Source: Kitasatospora sp. DSM 101779
GTDB lineage: Bacteria > Actinomycetota > Actinomycetes > Streptomycetales > Streptomycetaceae
Direction: 5' to 3'
DNA: 64,000 bases
NCBI RefSeq assembly: GCF_025655475.1
Contig: NZ_JAHTIK010000001.1
Span: forward strand, 6,557,059 to 6,621,058
Notes under the pieces: model-generated
The model's input: only the letters and a program-made list of their open reading frames with translations
The model's database searches: none
What the model was told of the DNA's origin: nothing
Shown: piece by piece, positions 1 to 8,792 of the stretch
How the letters are laid out: each line of letters begins with the position of its first letter
How positions within the stretch are numbered: the first letter of the stretch is position 1
Position numbers and translations under genes: made by a program

Positions 1-135
1 CGGGCCGGGCGTGTGGGAGTGCGGGGGTGGTGGGGCTGCCCCGGGGCGGGCGCGATGGTGCCGGTTCGCGCTGCCGGGAGGGCCCGTCCCGGCGCTGCAC
101 GCGCTGGCGGTCGCCCCGGCGGGGAGGATGGAGGG

Positions 136-918
136 ATGCCGTTCACGTTGAGCCATGTTGCGGCGGTGGTGCCCCTGATCGGGCGGGGCGACGGTGGGGT
201 GTGGGTGGCGTCCGGTCTGGTGGCGGGGTCGATGGCGCCCGACGTGCCGTTCTTCGCCGACTCCCTGCTGCCGGGCGTCTACCGGTACGGGGCGATCACG
301 CACCGCTGGTGGGCCGTGCCGACCGTGGACGCGGGGCTCGCGGCGGGGATGGTCGCGGCCTGGCACGGCCTGCTGCGGGAGCCGCTGACCGGGCTGTGGC
401 CGGTGCCGGCGGAGGGGCCGCTGCCGCGGGGTGCCGCCGGGGCCGGTGCGTTCGTGCTGTCGGCGGCGGTCGGGGCGGCGAGCCATGTGCTCTGGGACTC
501 GTTCACCCATCCGGGGCGGGCCGGGGTGCGGGCGTTTCCGGTGCTGGGCCGGCCGGTGGCGGCGGGGCTGCCGCTCTGCACGGTGCTGCAGTACGGGACG
601 TCGCTGCTGGGCCTGGCCGTGCTGCGGGCGCGGGTGCGCCGGGAGCCGCCCGTGCGGGAGCCGGGCCGGGCGGCGGTGGGTCTGGTGGCGGCTGCGGCCG
701 TCGGGGCGGTGCACCGGCTGGCCCGGCGGCAGCGCTCGGTGGTCCCGGAGTTCTGCTTCGGCGCGGGGGCCGGTCTGGCGGTCGGGGCGACGGCGTACGC
801 GGTGCTGTCCGCGGTCCGGGCCCGGGTGCCGTCCGGCGGGACGGCACCCGGGACCGGGTGGCGGTGCGTCAGGCCGAGCGCAGCCGGGCGTAGGCGCGCA
901 GGAAGAGCGCCTCGGTGA
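136..918 (+). CDS. DUF4184 family membrane protein
   Basis: The 260-residue product begins MPFTLSHVAAVVPLIG and carries SMAPDVPFF and the HRWW motif, which are characteristic of the DUF4184 family of uncharacterised actinobacterial membrane proteins. Several hydrophobic stretches (near residues 15-35, 100-125 and 180-200) suggest a polytopic membrane protein. I chose the ATG at 136 because the family signature begins there and a purine-rich GAGGA lies just upstream. The same frame is open further upstream, but that part has no family resemblance. The last 50 bases overlap the 3' end of the convergent M20 peptidase gene. No function is known for the family. Confidence 0.8.
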   Translation: MPFTLSHVAAVVPLIGRGDGGVWVASGLVAGSMAPDVPFFADSLLPGVYRYGAITHRWWAVPTVDAGLAAGMVAAWHGLLREPLTGLWPVPAEGPLPRGAAGAGAFVLSAAVGAASHVLWDSFTHPGRAGVRAFPVLGRPVAAGLPLCTVLQYGTSLLGLAVLRARVRREPPVREPGRAAVGLVAAAAVGAVHRLARRQRSVVPEFCFGAGAGLAVGATAYAVLSAVRARVPSGGTAPGTGWRCVRPSAAGRRRAGRAPR

Positions 919-2233
919 GGGCCATCCGCTCCAGTTCCTCGGGGTCGACGCTCTCGTTCACCGCGTGGATCTGGGTGGTCGGCTCCTCCACGCCGATCAG
1001 GATGATCTCGGCCTGCGGGTAGAGCGTGCGCAGGGTGTTGCAGAGCGGGATCGAGCCGCCCTCGCCGGAGGTGACCATCGCGCGGCCGAAGGCCTCCTGC
1101 ATGGCCTCGCCCATCGCCTCGTACGCCGGGCCGGTGGTGTCGGCGCTGAACGCCTCGCCGCCGCTGAGCACCGTGACGGTGGCGTGCGCGCCCCACGGCA
1201 CCGCAGCCTCCAGGTGGGCGGTCAGCGCCTGCTGGGCGGCCTTGAGCTCCATGCCCGGCGGGATGCGCAGGCTGACCAGGGCCTTGGCGGCGGCCTGGAC
1301 GGAGGAGGTGGCGCCGATCACCGGCGGGGCGTCGATGCCGAGGACGGTGACCGAGGGGCGGGCCCACAGCCGGTCGGCGACGGTGCCGGTGCCGGTCAGC
1401 CCGACGCCGTCCAGGACCTTGGCGTCCGCCCGGAACTGCTCCTCGTCGTACTGCACGCCCGGCCAGACCTGGTCGGCCGTCAGGCCCGCCACAGCGACGT
1501 CGCCGTGCTCGTCGTGCAGGGTGCCGAGCAGCCGGACCATGGCCTGCAGGGCGTCCGGGGCGGCGCCGCCGAAGGCACCGGAGTGCAGGTTGCCGCCCAG
1601 GGTGGTGAGGGCGACCTCGACCACCGTCATCCCGCGCAGGCTGGCGGTGACGGTGGGCAGGCCGGGCGCGAAGTTGCCGGTGTCGCCGATGACGATCACG
1701 TCGGCGGTGAGCAGCTCCGGGTGAGCCTCTGCATAGCGCTCCAGGCCGCCGGTGCCCTGCTCCTCGGAGCCCTCGACGATCACCTTGAGGCCGACCGGCA
1801 GGCCGCCGTCGACCGCGCGCAGCGCCCGCAGTGCGGTGAGGTGCATGAGGATGTTGCCCTTGCAGTCGGCGGCGCCGCGGCCGTACCAGCGACCGTCACG
1901 CTCCGTCAGCTCGAAGGGCGGGCTGAGCCAGGCGGCCTCGTCCAGCGGCGGCTGGACGTCGTAGTGCGAGTACAGCAGCACGGTCGGGGCGCCGGCCGGG
2001 CCGGGGAGCTCGGCGTAGACGGACTGCGTACCGTCCGGGGTGTCCAGCAGCCGCACGCCGGTGAGTCCCTCGGCGGCGAGCGCGTCGGCGACCCAGCGGG
2101 CGGCCTTCCGGCACTCCTCGACCGGGAACTGCCGGGGGTCGGCGACGGACGGGAAGGCGACCAGCTCGGCCAGGTCGGCCTTGGCGCGCGGCATCAGGGA
2201 TCGGACTGCCGCCGCCAGGTGCTGCTGGGTCAT
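869..2233 (-). CDS. M20 family dipeptidase/metallopeptidase
   Basis: This 454-residue zinc peptidase of the M20 (ArgE/DapE/CPG2) family probably cleaves dipeptides in the cytoplasm. The metal-site motifs are in order: LLYSHYDVQPP (His), GRGAADCKGN (bridging Asp), EGSEEQG (catalytic Glu pair), VIGDTG (Asp) and, near the C-terminus, IHAVNES (His). A dimerisation insert lies between the two catalytic halves, as in the family. The start ATG at 2233 is preceded by AGGAGA. The open frame continues far upstream antisense to the next gene, but that extension is a GC-rich artefact. The gene is divergent from the flavoenzyme at 2348, and a TATGAT -10-like hexamer (minus strand, 2273-2278) lies in the shared spacer. 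Confidence 0.92.
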   Translation of the reverse strand: MTQQHLAAAVRSLMPRAKADLAELVAFPSVADPRQFPVEECRKAARWVADALAAEGLTGVRLLDTPDGTQSVYAELPGPAGAPTVLLYSHYDVQPPLDEAAWLSPPFELTERDGRWYGRGAADCKGNILMHLTALRALRAVDGGLPVGLKVIVEGSEEQGTGGLERYAEAHPELLTADVIVIGDTGNFAPGLPTVTASLRGMTVVEVALTTLGGNLHSGAFGGAAPDALQAMVRLLGTLHDEHGDVAVAGLTADQVWPGVQYDEEQFRADAKVLDGVGLTGTGTVADRLWARPSVTVLGIDAPPVIGATSSVQAAAKALVSLRIPPGMELKAAQQALTAHLEAAVPWGAHATVTVLSGGEAFSADTTGPAYEAMGEAMQEAFGRAMVTSGEGGSIPLCNTLRTLYPQAEIILIGVEEPTTQIHAVNESVDPEELERMALTEALFLRAYARLRSA

Positions 2234-2335
2234 CAGGTGTCTCCTGTTGACGAGGTGCGGGTGATTTGTCCGATCATAGGTTGGCGCCTCGCCGTGACCC
2301 GCGTCATCCCTGGTCGCGGCGGTGGCGGACGGGTC

Positions 2336-2341
2336 TAGGAT
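2336..2341 (+). promoter_or_regulatory. -10 element for a probably leaderless mRNA
   Basis: TAGGAT matches the actinobacterial -10 consensus and ends six bases before the GTG start at 2348. Transcription would therefore begin on or next to the start codon, giving a leaderless message. No Shine-Dalgarno sequence is visible before 2348. A convincing -35 is not seen. Confidence 0.5.
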
Positions 2342-2347
2342 GCGATC

Positions 2348-3640
2348 GTGACTGACACCGGTAGCTCCCTCGACCCGCACTCCGACGAGCACGAGGCCGT
2401 CGGGCACGAGGCCGTTCCCGCGGCCTCCGACCAGACCGCCGTGGACCTGGAGGCCACCGGGCCCGACCCGCTCGGCGGCGTCTGGGACGTGGTCGTGGTC
2501 GGCGCAGGCCCGGCCGGCTCCTCGGCCGCGTACGCCGCAGCCGCCCAGGGCCGCCGGGTGCTGCTCCTCGACAAGGCCGAGCACCCCCGCTACAAGACCT
2601 GCGGCGGTGGCATCATCGGCCCCTCCCGGGACACCCTCCCGCCGGACTTCAAGCTGCCGCTGCAGGACCGCATCCACGCCGTCACCTTCGCCCTCGGCGG
2701 CCGCTTCACCCGGACCCGCCGCTCCAAGCGGATGCTGTTCGGCCTCGTCAACCGCGACGAGTTCGACCTGCGCCTGGTGCAGGCCGCCGAGCAGGCCGGC
2801 GCGGTGCTGGTCACCGGCGTCACCGCGACCGGCATCGAGCAGGTGGGCGACCGCCGCACGGTGTTCGTCACCACCGCCGACGGCCGCCGGATCGAGGCCC
2901 GCGCGGTGGTCGGCGCCGACGGCTCCGCCAGTCGGATCGGCCGCCACGTCGGGGTCTCCTTCGACCAGATCGACCTCGGCCTGGAGGCGGAGATCCCGGT
3001 GCCGGAGGAGGTCTCCCGGGCCTGGGCCGGCCGGATCCACCTCGACTGGGGCCCGCTGCCCGGCTCGTACGGCTGGGTGTTCCCGAAGACCGACTCGGGC
3101 ACGCTGACCGTCGGCGTCATCTCGGCGCGCGGCGACGGTGAGCGCACCAAGCAGTACCTGGCCGAGTACATCCGGCAGTTGGGCCTCTCCGGGTTCAAGC
3201 CGAGCATCGAGTCCGGCCACCTGACGCGCTGCCGTGCCGAGGACTCCCCGCTCTCCCGCGGGCGGGTGCTGGTGGCCGGCGACGCGGCCGGCCTGCTGGA
3301 GCCGTGGACCCGCGAGGGCATCTCGTACGCCCTGCGGTCCGGCCGGCTGGCGGGCGAGTGGGCGGTGAAGGTCGCCGAGGCCGAGGGCAACGCGGACGTG
3401 CGGCGGCAGGCGCTCAACTACGCCTTCGCGATCAAGGCGGGGCTGGGCGTGGAGATGCGGGCCGGCAAGGTCATGCTCGGCGCGTTCGAGCGCCGTCCGC
3501 ACCTGTTCCACGCGGCGGTGTGCCTGGTGACCCCCGCGTGGCGGGCCTTCGCCCGGACCACGCAGGGGCACACCACGTTCGCGCAGGTGATGCGGGAGCA
3601 CCGGGCGGCGCGGAAGCTGGCGGCGGTCGCGGGGCGGTAG
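2348..3640 (+). CDS. Geranylgeranyl reductase family FAD-dependent oxidoreductase
   Basis: The 430-residue flavoprotein has the Rossmann FAD motif VVVGAGPAGSSAAYAAA near residue 50, then DKAEHPRYKTCGGG, typical of the geranylgeranyl reductase (ChlP/GGR) family. The second FAD motif GDAAGLLEPWTREGISYAL lies near residue 315. These enzymes reduce isoprenoid double bonds, for example menaquinone side chains or geranylgeranyl lipids. The exact substrate cannot be read from sequence. The first 45 residues are acidic, low complexity and not part of the fold. The GTG start at 2348 sits six bases after a -10 hexamer. The gene is divergent from the M20 peptidase gene and followed by a repeat-rich spacer. 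Confidence 0.88.
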   Translation: MTDTGSSLDPHSDEHEAVGHEAVPAASDQTAVDLEATGPDPLGGVWDVVVVGAGPAGSSAAYAAAAQGRRVLLLDKAEHPRYKTCGGGIIGPSRDTLPPDFKLPLQDRIHAVTFALGGRFTRTRRSKRMLFGLVNRDEFDLRLVQAAEQAGAVLVTGVTATGIEQVGDRRTVFVTTADGRRIEARAVVGADGSASRIGRHVGVSFDQIDLGLEAEIPVPEEVSRAWAGRIHLDWGPLPGSYGWVFPKTDSGTLTVGVISARGDGERTKQYLAEYIRQLGLSGFKPSIESGHLTRCRAEDSPLSRGRVLVAGDAAGLLEPWTREGISYALRSGRLAGEWAVKVAEAEGNADVRRQALNYAFAIKAGLGVEMRAGKVMLGAFERRPHLFHAAVCLVTPAWRAFARTTQGHTTFAQVMREHRAARKLAAVAGR

Positions 3641-3664
3641 CCTCCGGCCGGAGATGCGTGTTCG

Positions 3665-3960
3665 AGGGGCGCGGGGAGCTGTTGCGGACTCGGGTGGGCC
3701 TGACCTTGTGCGGTGGCCCGGTCTCGGGTCGCGCAGTTCCCCGCGCCCCTGTGGGTGTACCCGCCGGTTCCTGCGCCTCTGTGAGTGTTCGCCGGGGGCC
3801 TGGCGGTGGTCTGCGGGAGTACCGTGCGGGGCGGTAGGGACTGAGGGGCGCGGGGAGCTGTTGCGGACTCGGGTGGGCCTGACCTCGTGCGGTGGCCCGG
3901 TCTCGGGTCGCGCAGTTCCCCGCGCCCCTGTGGGTGTACCCGCCGGTTCCTGCGCCCCTG
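3665..3960. repeat. Two near-identical 117-bp direct repeats, each with a GGGGCGCGGGG hairpin
   Basis: This 346-base spacer (3641-3986) holds two copies, 3665-3781 and 3844-3960, which differ at about two positions and lie 179 bp apart. Each copy starts AGGGGCGCGGGGAGCTG and contains the complementary arm CAGTTCCCCGCGCCCCT about 70 bases later, so each can fold into a long hairpin. The element resembles the dispersed intergenic inverted repeats of Streptomyces genomes. It sits between convergent genes and may act as a bidirectional terminator. No coding sequence is supported here. Confidence 0.85.
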
Positions 3961-3986
3961 GCGGCTTCCCTGGGCTGGTGACCGGG

Positions 3987-6272
3987 CTACTGCTTGAGGC
4001 CGGTGTCGAGGGCGGTGATCAGGGCGCCGGACGGGGTGTCGCCGGACATTTCCCAGATCATCGCGCCGAGCAGGCCCTTGGACTTCAGCCAGGCGGTCTT
4101 CTTGCCGATCGACCAGGGATCGTCGAAGGTCCACCACTGGCCGCCGGCGCCGGTGTAGCCGTAGGTGGAGACCGACTGCTCGTCGTGGCGGACCGTCAGG
4201 TTGGGCACGCTGGTGAGCAGGTTGTTGTACCCGCGGGTGCCGGCCTCTTCGGCGAACTGGCCGGGGGCCGCGCCGCCCGCGGCCTGCCACTCGCCGTTCG
4301 CCCCGCCGTCGGTGACGTTCTGCCAGCCGCGGCCGTAGAAGGGCAGGCCGATGGTCAGCTTGCGCGGGTTGACTCCGGCGTCCAGGTAGGTCTGCACGGC
4401 CGACTCCACCGAGAAGTGGAAGCCGTACGGGTCCTGGGCGTCGGTGTGGAGGTTGGCCTGGTGGCCGGTGCGGTTCGGTTCCCAGGAGTTGTCGCTGCCG
4501 GCGCCGTGGAAGTCGTAGCCCTGCACGTTGGCGATGTCGAGGGACCGGAAGATCTTGGACAGGTCCCAGCCCTGGGCGATCTTGGCGGGGTCGGCGGGGG
4601 TGAAGGCGGTGAGCAGCCGGTGCGGGCCGCCGAGGGCGTCCAGCTGGGTGCGGAACTCGGCGAGCAGCGCGGTCAGGTCGGCCTTGTCGTTCGCCGACCA
4701 GTGGTTGCCGGCGTGGCCGTCGGGCGAGCCGGGCCACTCCCAGTCGAGGTCGATGCCGTCGAAGATCCCGGCGGCGGTGCCCTGGCCGCCCGCGCCGTTG
4801 TAGAGCGGCAGGTTGCCCTTGATCCAGACGTCGATGCAGGAGGAGACGAGCTTCTTGCGGGAGGCGTCGGTGGCGGCCGCGTCCGAGAAGTACTTGGAGT
4901 AGGTCCAGCCGCCGAGCGAGACCACCACCTTGAGGTTCGGGTACTTGGCCTTGAGCTTCTTCAGCTGGTTGAGGTTGCCGCGCAGCGGGGCCCAGCCGTC
5001 GTCGGCGACCCCGTCGACGGACTGCGCGGCGCTGAACGGGCGGGAGTAGTCGGCGTCCGCGTCGCCCGCGCCGGTGCCCTGGTCCGGGTCCTGCGGGTTG
5101 GCGGTGGTGCCCTTGGTGACGCCGGCCAGGCAGGTCAGGTTGACCGGGTCGATGTTCTCGAAGGCGTAGTTGATCACGTCGAGCTTGGCGGCACTGCCCG
5201 AGGTGTCGAGGTTCTTCACGAAGTACTGGCGACCGTAGATGCCCCACTGGGTGAAGTAGCCGACCCGGGCGTATGTGCCGGGGCCGACGAGGTCGGCGGT
5301 GGTGACGTTCAGCACCGGGGTGGCCGGTGAGGCGTTGTCGGCGGCGTCCCGGGCGCGGACGGTGAAGCCGTAGGCGGTGGCGGGGGAGAGGCCGGCGACG
5401 GTGGCGGTGGTGCCGGTGACGGTCTGCGTGAGCACGCCGTCGCGGTACACGTCGTAGGCGGCGACCCGCTGGTTGTCGGTGGCGGCCGTCCAGGCCAGGG
5501 CGACGCTGCTGGAGGTGACGGTGGTGCTGTGGAGAGCGGTCGGCGCGGTGGGCGGCACGGTGTCGCTCGCCGGGTCGACCGTCCGGGCGGTCACCGCGGG
5601 GCTGAGCGGGCCGGTGGTGCCGCGGGTGTCCTTGGCGCGCACGGTGAGCGTGTACGCGGTCGCCGGGGTGAGGCCGGTCAGGGTGGCCGAGGTGGTGGCC
5701 GAGGTGCCGAGCACGGTCGAGCCGTTCAGCACCTCGTAGGAGGCGACCGGGAAGTCCCCGGCGCCGGCGGCGGGCCAGCTCAGGGCGACGGTGTGCGCGG
5801 TGGTGTCGGTGACCTGCGGGGTACCGGGCGCGCCGGGCGGGGCGTCGGCGCTGCCGTCGCACTTGTCGCCGTTGATCCGGCAGCCGGTGGGGGTGCCGAT
5901 CGGGCCGTTGGCGACGAACCAGAAGCTGTACGGCTCGGTGGTGGCGTGCGGCTGCACGGTGCCGTTGTAGTAGGCGTTGACGGCCGTGACGTGCCGGCCG
6001 GTGACGGTGGCCTGGCCGTTGTAGCTGCTGGAGACCGTCACCCCGGCGGGCAGGTCGAACTCGAGGGTCCAGCCGGTGACGGCGGTGGCGTTGTCGTTGC
6101 GGACGACGAAGGTGCCCTTCCACCAGGAGCCGTTGTCGGCGCTGGTGAAGCTCGCGGTGAGGCGGCCGGCGGCGTGCGCCGGGGCCGCGGCGAGCAGGGC
6201 GAGCGGCAGTGCGAGCACGGCGAGCAGGGCGGTGATCCTGGCCCTGGCGCGCCGTGGCGACCGGACGTGCAT
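3987..6272 (-). CDS. Secreted GH18 chitinase with CBM2-like and two Fn3 modules
   Basis: The 761-residue protein is a secreted endochitinase. It has an Arg-rich, then hydrophobic signal peptide ending at AHA (residues 1-35). A CBM2-like carbohydrate-binding module follows (about 36-138, with WWKGTF, GWTLEF and NAYYNGT), then two fibronectin type III domains (about 146-230 and 242-326) and a GH18 barrel (about 335-760). The catalytic signature DGIDLDWEWPG gives Asp505 and Asp508, with acid/base Glu512. SLGGWTYSK is the second GH18 motif. The ATG at 6272 follows GGGAGA. A DasR-like operator lies in its promoter, so it probably belongs to the N-acetylglucosamine/chitin regulon. It stands alone, without neighbouring chitin genes. 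Confidence 0.95.
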   Translation of the reverse strand: MHVRSPRRARARITALLAVLALPLALLAAAPAHAAGRLTASFTSADNGSWWKGTFVVRNDNATAVTGWTLEFDLPAGVTVSSSYNGQATVTGRHVTAVNAYYNGTVQPHATTEPYSFWFVANGPIGTPTGCRINGDKCDGSADAPPGAPGTPQVTDTTAHTVALSWPAAGAGDFPVASYEVLNGSTVLGTSATTSATLTGLTPATAYTLTVRAKDTRGTTGPLSPAVTARTVDPASDTVPPTAPTALHSTTVTSSSVALAWTAATDNQRVAAYDVYRDGVLTQTVTGTTATVAGLSPATAYGFTVRARDAADNASPATPVLNVTTADLVGPGTYARVGYFTQWGIYGRQYFVKNLDTSGSAAKLDVINYAFENIDPVNLTCLAGVTKGTTANPQDPDQGTGAGDADADYSRPFSAAQSVDGVADDGWAPLRGNLNQLKKLKAKYPNLKVVVSLGGWTYSKYFSDAAATDASRKKLVSSCIDVWIKGNLPLYNGAGGQGTAAGIFDGIDLDWEWPGSPDGHAGNHWSANDKADLTALLAEFRTQLDALGGPHRLLTAFTPADPAKIAQGWDLSKIFRSLDIANVQGYDFHGAGSDNSWEPNRTGHQANLHTDAQDPYGFHFSVESAVQTYLDAGVNPRKLTIGLPFYGRGWQNVTDGGANGEWQAAGGAAPGQFAEEAGTRGYNNLLTSVPNLTVRHDEQSVSTYGYTGAGGQWWTFDDPWSIGKKTAWLKSKGLLGAMIWEMSGDTPSGALITALDTGLKQ

Positions 6273-6330
6273 GGTGGTCTCCCTGTCTGGTGTGGGGGTG
6301 CCGTACAGGGGTGCCGGGAAGCCGTCGACG

Positions 6331-6360
6331 ACTGTAGGTGGTATGGACCAATCGGGTCAA
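6331..6360 (-). promoter_or_regulatory. Chitinase promoter with DasR-type (dre) operator in the spacer
   Basis: On the minus strand TTGACC (6355-6360) and TACAGT (6331-6336) form a -35/-10 pair with an 18-bp spacer. The spacer contains a 16-bp site (6337-6352) reading ATTGGTCCATACCACC on the minus strand. It matches 11 of 16 positions of the published DasR responsive element ACTGGTCTAGACCAGT. A repressor bound there would cover the promoter core. The start codon is about 60 bases downstream. I inferred the match from memory of the consensus. Confidence 0.7.
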
Positions 6361-6412
6361 CAGGGCGGCTGCGCCCATGAGTTGACGATCTGTCGGGAAC
6401 TGCTGTCGGGAA

Positions 6413-7408
6413 CTAGCGGAGCAGCTCGTCGGCGAGCGGGCTGCGCGCGTACAGCACCACCCGGCCGTGCCGGGCCCGGCTGACCAGGCGGGTCTCGGAG
6501 AGCACCGCGAGGTGTTGGCTGACCGCGCCCGGGGTTACGCCGAGCCGCCGGGCCAGCTCGGTGGTGCTGGTCGGCTCGTCCAGCATCGTCAGCAGCCGCG
6601 CCTTGGGCACCCCCACCAGCTGCTCCAGGGCCCGCCGGGTGGGCGGCGGCGCGGCCGGGCCGGCCATGGTCCGCTGCCCGCGCGCCGGATAGTTGATCAC
6701 CGGCGGGTGCTCGTCGCTGATGTTGGTGATGGCGCCACGGGCGAAGAAGGTCGGGGTGAAGACCAGCCCGCGGCCGCCCACCTCGATGTCGGTGTCGCCG
6801 TCGCACCAGTCCCGGCGGATCGTCAGCACGCCGTCCTGCCAGAGCAGCCGCGGGTCCAGGTCCTCGAACAGTGCCGCCGCGCCGCGCTCCGCCAGGACCC
6901 GGGAGCGGTGCACGATGTCGGCGTGCAGCACCGACCGGGCCCGCGGCCACCACTGCGGCGCCAGGCAGTGCGTCCAGTACGCCTCCAGCGCGTCGGCGAT
7001 CCGGGCGAGCAGCCCGGCCGGATCGGCCAGCCCGTTCGCCAGCGGCGGCGGCAGCCGCCGGTCGTGCGGCAGGAAGGTGCGTTCCAGCTCCCCGCGCAGC
7101 CGTTCCGGCGCGACCGCCCGGACGAGGGCGATCTCGGCCGGGAACTCGGGGAAGGGCGTGCTCGGCCGCGGGGTCAGGAAGTCCGGCACGTAGCGGTTGG
7201 AGGCGACCAGCGAGCGGAGCAGCGGTCCGCAGGGCAGCCGCTCGAACGCCGGCCGGATCCCCTCGAAGACCGGCGTCTGGTGGACGTACGCCCCCGGGTG
7301 CGTCCACATCCGCAGGCTGAGCACCGTCTCCTGCAGCGGTGAGCAGGCGAAGGAGGCCGCCGCGAGGTCCTCCAGGCCCAGCCGGAAACGGTGCACGTGA
7401 TCCCCCAT
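6413..7408 (-). CDS. ArsR-like winged-helix regulator with DUF5937-type N-terminal domain
   Basis: This 331-residue protein has a C-terminal winged helix-turn-helix (about residues 245-325). ELARRLGVTPGAVSQHLAVL is the recognition region, and the following RHGRVVLYARSPL is the wing, as in ArsR-type regulators. The N-terminal 230 residues resemble the DUF5937 region found fused to such HTH domains in actinobacteria. No metal-binding cysteine motif is visible, so the signal is unlikely to be a metal. The gene is divergent from the MFS transporter at 7468 with only 59 bp between starts, so it probably controls that transporter and itself. The start is ATG at 7408. Confidence 0.85.
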   Translation of the reverse strand: MGDHVHRFRLGLEDLAAASFACSPLQETVLSLRMWTHPGAYVHQTPVFEGIRPAFERLPCGPLLRSLVASNRYVPDFLTPRPSTPFPEFPAEIALVRAVAPERLRGELERTFLPHDRRLPPPLANGLADPAGLLARIADALEAYWTHCLAPQWWPRARSVLHADIVHRSRVLAERGAAALFEDLDPRLLWQDGVLTIRRDWCDGDTDIEVGGRGLVFTPTFFARGAITNISDEHPPVINYPARGQRTMAGPAAPPPTRRALEQLVGVPKARLLTMLDEPTSTTELARRLGVTPGAVSQHLAVLSETRLVSRARHGRVVLYARSPLADELLR

Positions 7409-7467
7409 TCGTCAGCTCCGGGCTAAATCAATACCGGCGACTGATCCGCATGCGGTGCGATGATGCC

Positions 7468-8739
7468 ATGACCACGACCTCCACGGGGGCGCCTGCCGCG
7501 TCCCGGGCATCCTCACGCCTGTTGCACCCCGACCCGACGGTCCGCAGGCTCGCCGTCATCACCCTGGTGAACACGCTCGGCAACGGACTCTTCATGACCC
7601 TGGGCGCGCTGTACTTCACCCGGATGCTGGGCCTGCCCGCCGCCCAGGTCGGCATCGGCCTGACCGCGGCAGGGCTCTGCGGCGTCCTGGTCGGCGTGCC
7701 GGCCGGCCGCGCCGCGGACCGCTGGGGGACCAAGCCCGTCCTGCTCGCCCTGGTCGGCGCCGAGGCCGTCGGCACCGCCTGCTACCCGCTGGTGTCCGGC
7801 TTCACCGCCTTCGTGCTGCTCGCCTGCGCCGTCACCGCCACCGACCGCGGCACCGCGACCGTCCGCAACGCCCTGTACGCCGAGGTCCTGCCGCCCGACC
7901 GCCGGGTCGCCGGCCGCGCCTACCTCCGCGTCGTCACCAACGTCGGCATCGGGGTCGGCACCGGAGTCGCCGCGCTCGTCCTCGTCGCGGACACCCGCGG
8001 CGCCTACACCGCCGCGATCCTCGCCGACGTCGCCACCTTCGCCGCGGTCCTCGCCATGTACGCCCTGCTGCCCACCCCGCAGGCCGGACCGCGCGGCACC
8101 GCGGACGAGCCGGGGCAGCGGACCGGCTCCGCCCTGCGCAACGTGCCCTACCTCGTCGTCGCCGGACTCAGCGGCCTCCTCGGCCTGCAGTTCGCCATGA
8201 TCGAGGTCGGCGTGCCGCTGTGGATCGTCGACCGCACCGAGGCGCCGCGGGTCCTCGTCGCCTGCACGCTCGTCGTCAACACGATCCTCGTCGTCGCCCT
8301 GCAGGTGCGGGCCACCTGCGGCACCGAGGAGCCGGCCGCCGCCGCCCGGATCTTCCGCCGCGGCGGCCTGCTCGTCGCGCTCTCCTGCGCCGCCTTCGCC
8401 CTCGCCGGCGGGCTGCCCGCGTGGGGTGCGGTGCTGGTGCTGCTGGCCGGTGCCTCGCTGCAGGCCCTCGGCGAGGTGCTCGGCCAGGCGGCCGGCTGGG
8501 CCCTCGGCTACGACCTCGCGGAGGAGGGCGCGCACGGCGAGTACCAGGGCGTCTTCAACACCGGGTTCTCCGCGGCGATGATGCTCGGACCGGTCCTGAT
8601 CACCACCGCCGTCATCGGCCACGGCGCCCTCGGCTGGGCCGCCCTCGCCGTCCTCTTCGCCGCGGCGAGCGCAGCGATGGTCCCGGCCGTGGCCTGGGCG
8701 CTCCGCCGCAAGGCCGCCACGGCAGCAGCAGCCGCCTGA
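7468..8739 (+). CDS. MFS transporter, probable drug/metabolite exporter
   Basis: The 423-residue major facilitator protein has about 12 membrane segments. A typical loop 2-3 motif, GVPAGRAADRWGTKP, appears near residue 80, and a duplicate half begins around residue 225. The N-terminal tail RLLHPDPTVRRLAVITLVNTLGNGLFMT leads into helix 1. I chose ATG 7468. An in-frame ATG at 7450 would add six residues, and neither start has a clear ribosome binding site. The divergent ArsR-like gene suggests ligand-controlled expression. The substrate is unknown. The C-terminus is a short Lys/Ala tail. Confidence 0.85.
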   Translation: MTTTSTGAPAASRASSRLLHPDPTVRRLAVITLVNTLGNGLFMTLGALYFTRMLGLPAAQVGIGLTAAGLCGVLVGVPAGRAADRWGTKPVLLALVGAEAVGTACYPLVSGFTAFVLLACAVTATDRGTATVRNALYAEVLPPDRRVAGRAYLRVVTNVGIGVGTGVAALVLVADTRGAYTAAILADVATFAAVLAMYALLPTPQAGPRGTADEPGQRTGSALRNVPYLVVAGLSGLLGLQFAMIEVGVPLWIVDRTEAPRVLVACTLVVNTILVVALQVRATCGTEEPAAAARIFRRGGLLVALSCAAFALAGGLPAWGAVLVLLAGASLQALGEVLGQAAGWALGYDLAEEGAHGEYQGVFNTGFSAAMMLGPVLITTAVIGHGALGWAALAVLFAAASAAMVPAVAWALRRKAATAAAAA

Positions 8740-8750
8740 GGAGCTGTGGG

Positions 8751-8783
8751 CACCCCCGGGTCGGCCGGCGCCGCTCGGGGGTG
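8751..8783. terminator. Bidirectional hairpin between convergent genes
   Basis: CACCCCCG (8751-8758) pairs with CGGGGGTG (8776-8783) around a 17-base loop. It lies 11 bases after the MFS stop and 10 bases before the stop of the convergent gene at 8793. There is no T-tract, as is usual in actinobacterial terminators. Confidence 0.6.
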
Positions 8784-8792
8784 TACTCGCGG

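Noticed and set aside
2234-3601. N-terminal extension of the M20 peptidase frame antisense to the flavoenzyme gene
   Set aside because: It has no ribosome binding site, its composition is Arg/Gly/Ala-rich typical of antisense GC-rich frames, and it overlaps a gene with clear FAD motifs.
3418-6378. Very long minus-strand frame (about 986 codons) covering the chitinase gene
   Set aside because: It is a Arg/Pro/His-rich shadow of the chitinase gene. Only the other frame carries a signal peptide and GH18 motifs.
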